Assembly: GCA_963691815.1 (NCBI GenBank)
Contig: OY829667.1
Location: forward strand, 20,375,587 to 20,439,586
DNA length: 64,000 nucleotides
Direction of reading: 5' to 3'
Origin: Echiichthys vipera
Taxonomy: Eukaryota; Chordata; Actinopteri; Perciformes; Trachinidae
Both the position numbers and the translations under genes were made by a program. Position 1 is the stretch's first letter. Each line of letters starts with the position of its first letter. Positions 42,045 through 52,870 of the stretch are shown here, piece after piece. The notes below the pieces were generated by a model. That model did no database searches, was not told where the DNA came from, and was given only the letters and a program-made list of their open reading frames with translations.

Positions 42045-42240
42045 GTCAAACGCTTCAGTGATCTGATTGGTTGATTTGGCCCGTATGTTGGTGATAGACT
42101 GATGGTTTATCCGATCAGCAACCAGTATTTTCGCCACTTCCCAAAAGATTTCCAACCGGGAGTTCCCACATGGATATGCTGAGACAATGAGAATCAATCC
42201 ATCTGGAGGAGTCAGATTACTGGGTTCCGGCTTCACATGA
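42045..42240 (-). repeat. Dispersed repeat of unknown family, copy 2
   Basis: Reverse-strand match to 20936-21110 (see that entry). The frame 42326-41802 spans it but shows no recognisable domain. It lies inside the interrupted I/Nimb-like LINE. Confidence 0.6.
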
Positions 42241-42451
42241 ATAGTACAACAATCAGCCTCATGCATCATGAGACTGATGGGAATATTCCTACTATCATGA
42301 GATCCCTCATTATTAACCTTAACCACAACTTAACTAAACTTTGAGCCTTCTCTTGGAATTTATCCCATTTGACCTGAGAAAAGTTATACATAGCGAATTT
42401 CTTTTCCACTTCTCTCCTTAAATCCCTACCAAATCTACATAAAATTATCTT

Positions 42452-42993
42452 GTCATGAACGGTTCAGAGATAACACACAAAAATGGTGGACCCAATGCAG
42501 ACACAGACACGAAGTAAAAGTACAAACAAAACGTTTAATAATATTAACAGACAGACGCAAAACACTACAGAGAAAACAGATAATATAACTAACAAGACGA
42601 TCACGGGAAAAAAACAGGAACGAGGAGACGACGGAAGATCAGGGAGACGGACGGGAAACGGGAACACGGGAAACAACGGAGAAACAGAAAACAAACACGA
42701 TTAGTATACTTAACGACGGGGAGCGTGATAACCACAACGTGAAAGGGGATGCCAATCCGGGGGGAATAGTTTTACCAGTTAAGGGTCTACAACGGTCCGG
42801 CGCTGCATGCCTGTCAGCTCAAGGTATTTGTAGTGGTACAGGTGATCAGCATAACAGGCTGCAGCTTGGGGGGAACACCTACCGGACCTAGACAAAAGGG
42901 AACACACATACACAAGCAGGGATAGACAGACAGAGGGAGACAAACTCAAACAAAAGGAAGAGAGGAGGGTACTGACAGAACCGAGTCTTGACA
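42452..42993 (-). repeat. 3' LTR of the Gypsy element
   Basis: On the minus strand it starts TGTCAAGACTCGG and ends GTTCATGACA, the TG...CA form of LTRs. Its first about 157 bp match 45860-46016 closely, and the whole resembles the solo LTR at 57643-58172. Confidence 0.85.
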
Positions 42994-43013
42994 GTACCGC
43001 CCCCCCCCCCCCC

Positions 43014-43325
43014 TCAACGAGCCCCTCCAGGCGCTCCACCGGGCCTCCCTGGATGAGCCCGGTAGAAGTCCCGGATCAGGGATGGATCCAGGATAAGGGA
43101 TCTGGAGACCCAACTCCTCTCCTCTGGACCGTAGCCCTCCCAGTCCACCAGGTACTGGAACCCCCGACCACAACGTCGCACGTCTAAAATAGAGCTAACC
43201 GTGAACGCCGGATGGCTGTCGATGGTACGGGGGGGTGGTGGTGCGACGGCAGGCGGGCACAACGTGCTGGTGGTAACTGGCTTTATCTGGGACACATGGA
43301 AGGTCGGATGAATCCTGAGGGACAC
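43014..43325 (-). pseudogene. Gypsy integrase C-terminus with chromodomain
   Basis: About 104 codons: LRIHPTFHVSQIKPV is the typical integrase C-terminal motif. It is followed by a proline-rich linker and the chromodomain core, SILDVRRCGRGFQYLVDWEG then YGPEERSWV. Chromodomains of chromoviruses steer integration to marked chromatin. It is separated from the integrase core by frame breaks. Confidence 0.8.
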
Positions 43326-43500
43326 AGGAAGCTTCAGGCGGACGGCACTGGGATTGACGATGGCTTAAATCTCAAAGGGGCCAATGAAACGAGGAGCGAG
43401 CTTCTTCGATGCGACATTCAGGGGAATGTCTTGAGAGTTAAGCCACACCCTTTGTCCGGGTCTGTATTTAGGCGCAGGGATGCGATGGCGATCTGCCATC

Positions 43501-44447
43501 CTACGGTTCTGTTCCGGACGAGCTCCGGAGCAACGCCGCATGGGTCTCCCTCCAAATCCGACGTACTCTTCGGAGATGGTGTTGGATAGATGGGACAGCT
43601 ATCTCAGCTTCCTGGGCCGGAAACAGAAGAGGTAAGTAGCCCAATGAAGCCTCAAAGGGGGACATACCTGTATCGGTGCTGGTCAGGGAGTTTTGGGAGT
43701 ATTCGACCCAGGAAAGCTGCGAAGACCACGTTGAAGGATTGCGGGCACAGATGCAACGGAGGGCAGTCTCCAAGTCCTGATTCGCCCTCTCCGTTTGACC
43801 ATTAGACTGGAGATGGAACCCCGAGGATAGACTGACCTTAGCCCCTAAGGCCTGGCAGAAAGCCTTCCAGACACGGGACGTGAATTGAGGACCACGGTCT
43901 GAGACGATGTCCGCTGGTATCCCATGGAGGCGAAAAACATGGTCCACAAGGATTTGCGCCGTCTCCATGGCCGACGGCAGCTTAGGAAGTGGAACAAAAT
44001 GTACCATCTTAGAGAAACGATCCACAATCGTAACAATGGTGTCTTTACCTTGGGACAAGGGAAGTCCAGTAACGAAATCCAAAGCGATATGGGACCATGG
44101 TCTTCCGGGTACCGGGAGAGGGCAGAAAAGGCCTGCTGGAGGTCGATGAGAAGTCTTCCCTCGGGCGCAGACGGTGCAGGCCAGGACAAACTCCCTGGTT
44201 TCTGGATGGTCTTCCACCAGAAGTGGCGACGAAGAAGGGCTAGGGTTCTGGTGATTCCGGGATGACAGGAGAGACGAGAAGAGTGTTCCCACTGTAGTAC
44301 CTGGGAGCGAACGCCTGCAGGAACAAACAGACGTTCCGGTGGTCCACCACCAGGGTTGGGATGAGAGCGCTGAGCCTGCCTGACAGTGGACTCGATCTCC
44401 CAGGTTAACGCTGCCATCACACAAGACGAGGGGAAGATGCTCTCCAC
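43501..44447 (-). pseudogene. Gypsy integrase core, frameshifted
   Basis: Two overlapping minus-strand frames. One carries HHCC-like residues (WEHSSRLSCHPGITRTLALL then RRHFWW), the other continues with CTVCARGKTSHRPPAG and the catalytic triad: ALDFVTGLP (D), IVSDRGPQF (D) and GQTERANQDLE (E). A frameshift between the zinc-binding part and the catalytic core disables the protein. Confidence 0.82.
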
Positions 44448-44538
44448 ACCGGACTCCTCCTCCTCGGCTGGTCCAAACTGCCGCGAAAGGGCATCTGGTT
44501 TAATGTTTTTGCTCCCTAGAATATAGGTCAGGGTAAAA

Positions 44539-44823
44539 TTAAATCGACCAAAAAAACAAACGGGAATTTAGTCTCTTGGCTGTCTGAATATAGGCCAAGT
44601 TCTTGTGGTCAGTCCAGACCACAAATGGAACTTCTGCCCCCTTCAGCCAATGTCGCCACTCCTCCAACACTACCTTAACTGCTAGCAACTCACGGTTTCC
44701 GACGTCGTAGTTCCTCTCCGCAGGCGACAGCTTCTTGGAGAAAAATGCACACGGATGAACCTTATTGTCAGACAATGTTCGCTGGGACAGAACCGCCCCT
44801 ACTCCCAGATCCGAGGCGTCCAC
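44539..44823 (-). pseudogene. Gypsy RNase H region
   Basis: 94 codons with DASDLGVGAVLSQ, YDVGNRELLAVKVVLEEWRH and VWTDHKNLAYIQ, the usual order for Gypsy RNase H. Near the end, the QARW block that normally follows LNSR is missing, and a stop follows. Confidence 0.8.
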
Positions 44824-45700
44824 CTCGACGATGAACTGGAGAACCAGTATCAGGTTGCACTAGCCCGGGAGCGGACGAGAAACTCTTCTTTAAAGTCAGA
44901 AAGGTGCTGTTGGCGGCAGGAGACCAGTCAAACGGAGTAGAGGGGGATGTCAACCTGGTCATCGGAGAAAATACCTGGCTGTAGTTACGAATAAACCGGC
45001 GGTAGAAATTGGCGAAACCCAAAAATCTCTGAAGTTGCTTCCTGGAGGTGGGTGTAGGCCATTCGGTCACAGCAGTGACTTTCGCAGGGTCAGCCCTAAC
45101 CTGTCCACTCTCCACAATATAGCCCAAAAGTGCTACAGATGACACGTGGAGCTCGCATTTTTCGGCGTTAACAAATAGACGACTCTCCTGGAGATGCTGA
45201 AGAACCTGACGAACGTGCACCACATGTTCACTCAAGTCCTTAGAGAAGATCAGAATGTCGTCTAGATGAACAAAAACGGAGCGATTGAGCATATCACGAA
45301 GCACATCATTGACTAAAGACTGGAAAACAGCTGGGGCATTAGTTAATCCGATAGACATGACCAGATACTCAAAATGTCCGAGTGGCGTGTTGAAGGCTGT
45401 CTTCCACTCGTCCCCCTCCCTCACCCTCACAAGATGATATGCGTTGCGGACGTCGAGCTTAGAGAAGAAGGTTGCGCCATGCAATGGCTCAAACACGGAA
45501 TTGATCAACGGGAGGGGGTACTTGTTTTTGATTGTGATATTATTTAGTCCCCAATAATCTATGCAGGGACGCAGCGACTTTTCTTTCTTGGCCACAAAGA
45601 AAAAACCCGCTGCCAGTGGAGAAGAAGAGGGGCGAATGATCCCTGACTTGAGCGAGTCATTTATATATGTCTCCATAGACTCTTGTTCGGGGCCTGACAA
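44768..45700 (-). pseudogene. Gypsy reverse transcriptase
   Basis: 310 codons. RT motifs in order: GIIRPSSSPLAAGFFFVAKK, LRPCIDYWGLN, FSKLDVRNAYH, FEYLVMSIGLTNAPAVFQ, the active site VFVHLDDILIFS, LFVNAEKCEL, and the LQRFLGFANFYRRFI connection. It ends in a frameshift just before the RNase H. Upstream, a short piece with VFSKTKALSLPPHRPYD is joined by a small deletion. Confidence 0.85.
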
Positions 45701-45859
45701 GTTATAGAGATGACTAGTGACTAATCGTAAGGACGGTGAGGAGGTAGGGATAGCGCCTTAGTCTTGCTAAATACCTTGGCGAGATCGTGATACACGGGAG
45801 GCACAGAAGACAAGTCAGGAGGATCAGGTACAGAGGAACTGGGAGCACTAGAACATCTA

Positions 45860-46016
45860 GGAGGTGATCAGCGTAACAGGCTGCAGCTTGGGGGGAACGC
45901 CTACCGGACCTAGACAAAAGGGAACACACATACACAAGCAGGTATAGACAGACAGAGGGACACAAACGCAAACAAAAAGGAAGATAGGAGGGTACTGACA
46001 GAACCGAGTCTTGACA
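45860..46016 (-). repeat. Truncated 5' LTR of the Gypsy element
   Basis: About 157 bp, starting TGTCAAGACTCGG on the minus strand and matching the 3' LTR until about 45860, where it joins pol-adjacent sequence directly. Confidence 0.8.
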
Positions 46017-46199
46017 TGTCTAATGATCACAAGTGTATATCTATCCATTCCATTCCATTCGCCATCTTGCTAAGTTTGATGAAGCAATTGATAAATCTAT
46101 GCTGCTGCAGTTTCTTCTCTCCATTTTATACCTAGATGGCCTTCCATTATTTAACATTACCAACTGATGCTTATCTAGAAATTCTTAAACAATAATACA

Positions 46200-46613
46200 G
46201 TTTTCATCCCTGTAATTACTACCCTATAAAGGATTATGCGCATTCAAATCTCCAATCCATATAACTTGATATCTTACCTTCTCTGTTATGCCATCAAAAT
46301 CCGACAATATCAAGGTTTGTAGTTTTTCACAGTAATAGAATTCTGACTGTGCCAAAACCTCATGATTAGAATAAATGTCAACTCTCCTATACTGCAACCC
46401 AGTCTTAAAAAGAGTTGCACAACCCCCATCGGATCTATCAGACCTATCTAATCGCACACATTCATAACCTGCAATTACAAAATCTAGACATGGCTTTAAC
46501 CATGTCTCTTGGATACATACATTAATTCTCCAGGCATTCCTTTGAAGTATATAAAACATTACCACCTCACTGACATACTCCACACTGCTAGACCTTGACA
46601 GCTGTGATTTCAC
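46200..46613 (-). pseudogene. LINE endonuclease fragment
   Basis: About 129 codons with CIQETWLKPCLDFVIAGYEC, CVRLDRSDRSDGGCA and VIWIGDLNAHNPL, fitting the AP-type endonuclease of non-LTR elements. It is the 5' part of the I/Nimb-like LINE, upstream of the Gypsy insertion. Confidence 0.65.
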
Positions 46614-46689
46614 TCACTGGTACATGTTAAAAAATAAGACAATCATTGGCCTGCCCCCATCCTATCTATGTACATCCATTTATTAAAAG

Positions 46690-46985
46690 ACAGAGTGCCA
46701 TTACTCCTCGTGGTCAAAAGTATTTTATATGCTGTCTCTCCCCAGCGTTCGTACAGAGAGCGGAAAAGTGGCGTTCCAGTACTCCTCAGAACAGTTTACA
46801 GCTGCTTCTGTGATATGGGATTTTATTCAGACTGCATCTTTTGTTTGATTGTTGTGACCGCTGCAATGTCATTTTTTCTGTCTGTGTTGTCTCAGTTTGA
46901 ACTGTTGTTGCTGCCTATCTTCGCCATGTGTCCCTTGAAAAGTATATTCTTCTGAATGGGACTTAACCTGGTTAAATAAAGGTTA
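46690..46985 (+). mobile_element. L2-type LINE 3' end
   Basis: A plus-strand frame encodes SVRTESGKVAFQYSSEQFTA then ASVIWDFIQTASFV and a stop, the usual C-terminus of L2-clade ORF2. The terminal phrase is GGGACTTAACCTGGTTAAAT then AAAGGTTAAA. Related tails are at 61490-61760 and 62100-62360. Confidence 0.65.
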
Positions 46986-47221
46986 AACCTCTCCATACAC
47001 TGGCCCTCATTTATCAATCTTGCGTGAAAACGGGCACAGATCTGAACGCAGAATTGGTCGTACGACAGGACCCACGTGTGATTTATGAAACATTCGTATC
47101 TGACCAATCTCAGCGTATGAATGAGTGGGCCTTGATAAATGTAGCGGCTGACTTCGATCGTCATTAACATGTTACACCCTTAAATATTCCTGGTTCGGAG
47201 GCCTCACCCACTGAGGTCAAA

Positions 47222-47384
47222 CATGAAACACTGGTAAGAAAAGAAACTTTTCCGACACAGAGATCGGCATCCTGACATCCAATATGGAGCAAAATAAAGA
47301 TGTGCTTTTTGTCAGTCTTAAGAGTGGAATAAAAGGGGCCCATAAAAACGCTGTATGGAAAAGAATAACGGAGGCAATCAACCC
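47222..47384 (+). pseudogene. Harbinger Myb/SANT-like accessory protein fragment
   Basis: A plus-strand frame reads KKRNFSDTEIGILTSNMEQN, then VLFVSLKSGIKGAHKN and AVWKRITEAIN. This fits the Myb/SANT-like DNA-binding protein carried by Harbinger elements. It breaks off after the first helices. Confidence 0.5.
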
Positions 47385-47865
47385 GAAGCAGCACTCCACT
47401 GTGACCCGTGTGTGCGCACTGTTGAACCTGCGCTCCTGCTCTGTAGCGGGGTTTGCCAGCGGGGTTATTAGGTATTCCGTTAGAGGATAACCTTTGTCAC
47501 CTAGAAGAACCATTCCAAAATGTTAATCATCTGATACCTTGTTTGATTTAATGTAATTTATCGAGGGTAGCCACTTACCGAGGAGATGACTTTGGCTCTG
47601 CCAAAACACATTCACATCACATTCGTTAATTCATTCATCTTCAACCGCTTGTCCCTGTTGGGGTCGCGGGGGGCTGGAGCCGAGCTGTTTTGAAATATAA
47701 AAGAATCGTGTGTGTCCCCCTGGCCACCACGTTTAAAAGCGACAGCTTGGCATCACAGATCACCTGTACATCTATCGAGTGGTAGTTTTTGCGATTGATG
47801 AATGCGTAATCATTCATGGATGGTGCCTTCAGACGCACATGAGTACAATCAATCACTCCAACCAC
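47385..47865 (-). pseudogene. Harbinger DDE transposase fragment
   Basis: Minus-strand pieces: VGVIDCTHVRLKAPSMNDYA then FINRKNYHSIDVQVICDA, a frameshifted HDSFIFQNS-like block, VLLGDKGYPLTEYLITPLAN, and ERRFNSAHTRVTVECCFGL. These carry the spaced acidic residues of the HARBI1-like catalytic domain. N-terminal and C-terminal parts are missing. Confidence 0.65.
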
Positions 47866-48099
47866 AATTTATTTTTTTTAATTCATTTTTAGAATCCGTT
47901 TTGATCGCAAATACACAGGCTCAAATTTGCGTACACGATCTCAGACCTGACATGAGATTTGATCGTAAAGTCATGTGCCTCTACCTCCACCTTCTGCTCC
48001 TTGTCTGCTCCCAGAGCCCTATCTGTGTGCTCCTAATGGCTTCTGCTAGATTCCACTGCACAAGCCCCGACAGCAACCAATAAGAGCAAAGGAGTCTCT

Positions 48100-48780
48100 G
48101 ACATAAGCTGTGTTCAAAATCGTTCCCTATCAAAGAAGTAGTGCACTATATAGTGTGAACACCATTTTGTAGAGGTGTTCGAATTCTCCGTGGTTAATTT
48201 CCTTCACCATATAGTCCCCTATAAAATACCCACAATGCACAGCTAATTTGAGCATACATACGATGTACACTACATTGTACTCCCTCATACCACAATGCGG
48301 TCATGTTTTACCAAGTGGAGGAAAAGGAAGAAGCAGAAGAAGCACTAACGGTAGCCAGAGAGCTAACTGCTGTTACTCTGTTGTGAAGTAAATTTACTGT
48401 GGGTCATTACAGCTCACAATAAGGACACAACCATTGTTAATAAAACCCCACTTTAACAACATAGAAATTTTAACGATTTATTCGGGACTTGGAATTGAAA
48501 TAAACAAGCAACATAAATACAACCTTTACCGTCCTCCTCAGAGCAGGTTTGTATCATAAACACAATGTAAAATGAGTTTACAGCTCTGTGTGTTTACATG
48601 ATGCTGGACGCACCGGCTTCCGTCACACATATATCCGGCGCATCTACTGACACAAGGTTGTTGTTGTTTGTTAATTCCAGTGTAGTGTCCGAAATCTCAC
48701 TATTTAATAAACAGTATAAAGTATATAGTGTATATATACACTATACACTATTAGCTTTCTCAACCTTAAACCCATACATG
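48100..48780. repeat. Probable MITE pair with direct terminal similarity
   Basis: GTGTTCAAAATCGTTCCCTA (about 48109) and GTGTCCGAAATCTCACTATT (about 48685) read in the same direction, each followed by a TATATAGTG block. A perfect 22-bp palindrome TATAGTGTATATATACACTATA lies at 48724-48745. The family is not identified. Confidence 0.35.
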
Positions 48781-48863
48781 GCTATATCATATATCAGAGA
48801 GGGTGCTCCAGTTTGGAGACAAGACACACACATCCGGGATCCTTCGATAGATCTTGTAGAACA

Positions 48864-49330
48864 GGGCTATTCAATTGGCGGTCCCCAGGGGAATATCAAC
48901 TGGCTCTTTGAGTAGAAGTCTGTGTGAAAAGTAATTAATGACCGCTGTCCTCTCTCGTATCCATCTCAGCGCTATCGCCACAGCACGTTAAATCCCTGCG
49001 CGCAGGGAGACTTGCTCCATCCGCTCCCTGTAGACGCGCGGCCACAACGCTACTCATGCTCCCATTACGCTCTTCTTCGTGGGTTTCTGAATCCTCTTGG
49101 AAAAAGCTTGCTAAGCTTCGCTCTGTCTGGTTAAATCTGTGGTTAAATCACCACCGCAATGTCTCTTTCTACTCTTAAAAAGAAAGGTTGTCACAAACCG
49201 CCAGTTCTCCAGAGAACAGACGGAGAAGTTTTAGTTTCTGTCACTGTGAAGAGAGAAATCAGTTACAAGAGAAATCAATTGGAAGCCTGTGGTTAGTTTG
49301 TTTATAGCACTCACAGGAGCATAGTTCATT
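48864..49330 (+). mobile_element. hAT (Charlie-like) fragment
   Basis: CAGGGCTATTCAATTGGCGG is a Charlie-type terminus. About 290 bp on, a plus-strand frame starts MSLSTLKKKGCHKPPVLQRT, in the style of GTF2IRD2/Charlie8-type transposase N-termini, and soon ends. The right end is not found. Confidence 0.45.
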
Positions 49331-50716
49331 TGTTTCCTGCTGAACAAATGTTAGCATCATAAACCTTTGTTTGCCACAGAGCTTTTTTTCTGAAATATTC
49401 CCCCCAAAAAATGTTAAATCCTGTTGTCTTTTTGTAGCAGGAACCAGACTGATGCTAACTTCACAGGCAGCCTACAAATATACATACACATTATAGAAGC
49501 TTTGCAATGGCCATTGGGGGGTGCTTGGTTTTGGAATGACTTGGTCACAAGCCTTCTCATTTGTCAGTGCACTAAAATGTTTCTAAAAACATAACTACCA
49601 GGAAAAAATAGGCAATACAGTAACAGAATTGAACAGAAGGTCACATTTGGAGGTCAAGAGCAGTGACCGACACTGTGAGACTCCTATATTCTGATTGGTT
49701 GTTTCCCTTCAGGCATGGTGGATTCTTGCAGATGTACTTAGAAGCACCAGGTGGAGGCAGAGGAACATATTCAGTATAGTGACAGTTTGAGCAAATATGA
49801 CAAAAATGTACCCACAACACAAACAAAACAAGTTGAAATGTTGTTTTTTAAATTTAAATCATTTAAAACATGCATGCATGCAGTCTGGCTGTTTGATTTT
49901 TAATAACATATGAAATTCCACACTCCAAAATCAAGGTCACATATTTGTTAGTCAACACCAGTCTTATTCTGCTATGATTTCATAGGGACAGGCTTGATAG
50001 TCCAGTGCCTTTCTTATGCAATTTCCTTCTGAGCAAATCTTGTCATGGTGAAAATACATTGAGCCCATCTGCTTAAGAGACTGAGACTTTTTAGAGCTGC
50101 ATCAGTCAATTGGCTCGGTTCCACTCTGGCCTTGTAAAATAATGAGGTGTTTTTATCTTTTTAGATTGTGGTCCTCTGATAGACAATGACCCCCTGCCAG
50201 AAATACTGAGTATGAATGCAATTATTGTACAGCACAGGCAAAATACAAGGCTGTTATCATGCCTTCACTGTTCTTAATTAACTTATCCACTCTGCAAAAG
50301 ATTTCTGGCCTATAGGGCACAGTCTAAATTGGCTGAGAGAGGCATGCTTCCTCTTGAGATGTGATAATCCAAATAAACATCTCTCTCACCAGGGTAGCTC
50401 AGAATAACTCAGAGAAAAGAGTAAGTAGGAGAGCTTTGTTCTTGGGTTTTAGCAGAGGAGGGGTAAACTTTAGGCACACTTGCTGTCATATGGGGATCCA
50501 GCTAAGCCCTGATTGATAAAACTGGTCCTGTGTTGTGAGAAGTGTGTTGCGTTCCCCAGACAGGTCTGTTAATAACATTAGTAGAGAGGAAGGAAACCTT
50601 TTACTATCTTTCACACACAGGATGTCACTTGCACATTTGCTTCCTCTTCAGACTCAACAGAGCAAATACACAGAACACTGAGAAACCATATGGCATGTAT
50701 AAATAAGTAATTTGAT
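49331..50716. other. Non-coding stretch
   Basis: No exon or named repeat recognised in either strand, apart from short unassigned frames. Confidence 0.4.
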
Positions 50717-50845
50717 TTAGAGGGAGCATTTCTCCAGGCTACATTCATCTATCAGCTTTGTGTTGGTGGCTTTGAGCTGGCAACCCTGTGATGAGATGTG
50801 GCTGGAGCCTCCATCCTCTTCAGAGGCTGAGGATGTTTCTTCCTG
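50717..50845 (-). CDS. Candidate terminal exon of an unidentified gene
   Basis: On the minus strand the acceptor GAGCTGTTGTTTCCAG precedes 129 nt in phase 0 encoding QEETSSASEEDGGSSHISSQ, then GCQLKATNTKLIDECSLEKC and SL, with a TAA stop. The acidic-serine composition and strong acceptor resemble a real C-terminal exon. No partner exon was recognised upstream on the minus strand within the window. Confidence 0.35.
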   Translation of the reverse strand, partial: QEETSSASEEDGGSSHISSQGCQLKATNTKLIDECSLEKCSL

Positions 50846-52550
50846 CTGGAAACAACAGCTCAGAAACGGTGGGCTTGTAAATAACATTGCTGTCCCAGAC
50901 ACCTGGGTTTACTGATACTCATAGGATGTGTGACTTGGCTAATTTTTGGGGGCCCATATTATTATTTCTTTAAGGAATAGTGATATTTTATGTGAAAATA
51001 GCTTGTTAGCTTCCTTCTTGAGAGTGAGGAGAAAATATTAAGACTCTTTCCACCCCCTTACTTCACACCGATCTTTGACCTCAACCTTCATTTTGATCTC
51101 CACTACACACACCTGTAACTAGGGATGCAACTAACGACTATTTTTTATTTTTTATTTTTTATTTTGCACAGTTCTTACACATGGATAGAAATGACAAAAA
51201 TGACAAGTGATAAACAGTGTAGGAAGAGGGAAAAAAAACGAGAGGGCTTGTTTTGAAAGTCATCAAGTCTTCCATTATTGAATCAATTCGTTGACTTATT
51301 GGATAATAAATCACACAATAACTCATTGTCTCCCTTTAGCTACCAGCTTTTTAATTTACCTTGTAAAAGTTGTTTTTGTGCATATGCTAACTAATGTAAA
51401 GGAGGAGAGGTCCTACGACATGAAATAAGCATTAACAAATGAATTAAACATGATTAATTTGGCTAATTCATTTTTCCTCAAAAGGGCACCACGCCAGGAT
51501 CTTATTACACTTTGGCAAGGATTTAATACTTTTTTTATCAACTTCTCTTCAATTATTTTCTCAATTTATTTGATCAATCTCAATCTGAAAATGTGTGTTC
51601 TCATAAAACAGTGACAGCAAGACTCTTTACAAAGACAGAATAAAAGATCACAGACATCAACTTGGGTGTTTGGTTATTTACTACAAAAATATAAATCTAT
51701 GTACAGCATATACATACATATGCAGGGAATATTATAGGTTATAACATGAAATGACATACATAAGAATAACACAGGAAAATAACAGCCATGGTAAAAGTTA
51801 ATCTAACTAAGTCTTATTTAAAGTAAAGTTTAATATCAACTGGCCAACGGTCACCATCTGCACTTTAAAGTTTACCAACTACAAGTCAAAGTGTGTTTGA
51901 CTGATTCATAAAATATTAATAATCAAATAAAACACTGAACTTCTTTGAAAGGAAGTCAAGCAGGAAGTTACTAGATATCAAAATGAACTAGATAGATAAG
52001 GAAGAAAATAGTAATGGACAGGACAGCACGAGACTGAAGACAAGACTAGACTGAAACCGACATCGAAGTGGACAGTTTGGGTCTGCTATCTGTAAGTCCA
52101 GTTTTCAAGGTGTGGCTGGAAGGAGGAGATGCATTCATTTGCACGCTCAAAACGTCACAGTGTGTGAACCAAAACTCTTTTCTTTGTTAATAATCTGTGG
52201 AAGTTAATTATGAGAACAAAGATATTTCTATGATTTTGCCATAGTTGGTTATATAAAGATTAAAGTTGTTTCAAACACATATTTATTGACAGATTAATAA
52301 ACTTTCACATTATTTACACTTAATTTGATAGTTGTTGTAGTTGTCCAGCTCGCAGCTCCTGGATCCGGCTCCCTCCCATGCTACGGCCATCTAAGGCTGG
52401 ACAGCCTTCAGCACATCCTCAAGGAAAGAGCGATCCTTTTTCATTAAACTGACAACAAGGCCACACTGTTTAGGCTTTTCATGGCCTCCACCACCTCCAC
52501 GGCTCTAGGCAGCCATCTTCTTCTGGGTTCCCGTTCCGGCTTCGCCAGCA
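50846..52550. other. Non-coding stretch with a MITE-like start
   Basis: AGGGATGCAACTAACGACTA at about 51122 matches the start of a common fish MITE; a relative, GCTGCAACTAACAATTG, occurs at about 58288. The (TTTTTA)n run follows. No gene seen. Confidence 0.4.
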
Positions 52551-52556
52551 CACATC

Positions 52557-52870
52557 GTGCCGATGATTTCACGGCCTCCCGCAGCCCTCCCCGAGGGCCA
52601 GGTCGTATGTCCCCCTGTGCCTGCTCCCTCCGTGTCTGATTGGTCCTCTTTTTTTCATCCACATCCTCTTGCCTCCCATTCCACAGGTCACATTTTGGGG
52701 AACCTCGACTCATACACTCTAAAATTTACAGGATGGTATGCAACAACTTCAATGGTGTGGGCTGTAAAGTTTCTAGCTGTCACTTCCTCCACACATTCCA
52801 CACCTGTTACTTTTTGGGCAGCGGGTCTGACTACACCGGTGTCTCAAGACACCCATCAAGATAAACAGCC
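52557..52870 (+). pseudogene. CCCH zinc-finger fragment, probably retroelement-derived
   Basis: A plus-strand frame contains CNNFNGVGCKVSSCHFLHTF, with C-x7-C-x4-C-x3-H spacing, a CCCH finger of the sort found in DIRS-like and related retroelement proteins. It is followed by stops. Neighbouring sequence to 53580 yields no other domain. Confidence 0.35.

Larger units (their letters stand above)
42452..46016 (-). mobile_element. Gypsy LTR retrotransposon (chromodomain type), deleted copy
   Basis: A 3' LTR of 542 bp lies at 42452-42993, a G-rich polypurine tract at 42994-43020, then a pol region (chromodomain, integrase, RNase H, RT, high to low order reversed on this strand). Only the first about 157 bp of the 5' LTR remain (45860-46016). 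Flanks TATCT (42447-42451) and TGTCT (46017-46021) match at 4 of 5. The rest of the 5' LTR, the primer site, gag and protease are missing. It is inserted in the I/Nimb-like LINE. Confidence 0.8.
39190..46640 (-). mobile_element. I/Nimb-like LINE broken by later insertions
   Basis: Minus-strand pieces appear in the correct order from high to low coordinates: endonuclease (46613-46200, QETWLKP and IGDLNAHNPL), a WNKECDDVVRSRN-type linker near 41500-41560, a connecting block at 41341-41090, reverse transcriptase near 40320-39800 with SLFADDGAIWKKG, and RNase H at 39453-39202. The Gypsy element 42452-46016, an unnamed repeat about 41560-42340, and an L2/SINE-type tail near 40390-40450 interrupt it. 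A C-terminal RNase H after the RT favours the I/Nimb group. Confidence 0.6.
46997..47900. mobile_element. Collapsed PIF/Harbinger element
   Basis: The left end GGCCCTCATTTATCAATC is a familiar Harbinger terminus in fish. Inside are a plus-strand Myb-like fragment and a minus-strand DDE transposase fragment that converge and meet near 47380. The right terminus was not found; a small SINE/L2-like piece (CAACCGCTTGTCCCTGTTGG) is inserted near 47630-47690. Confidence 0.6.
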
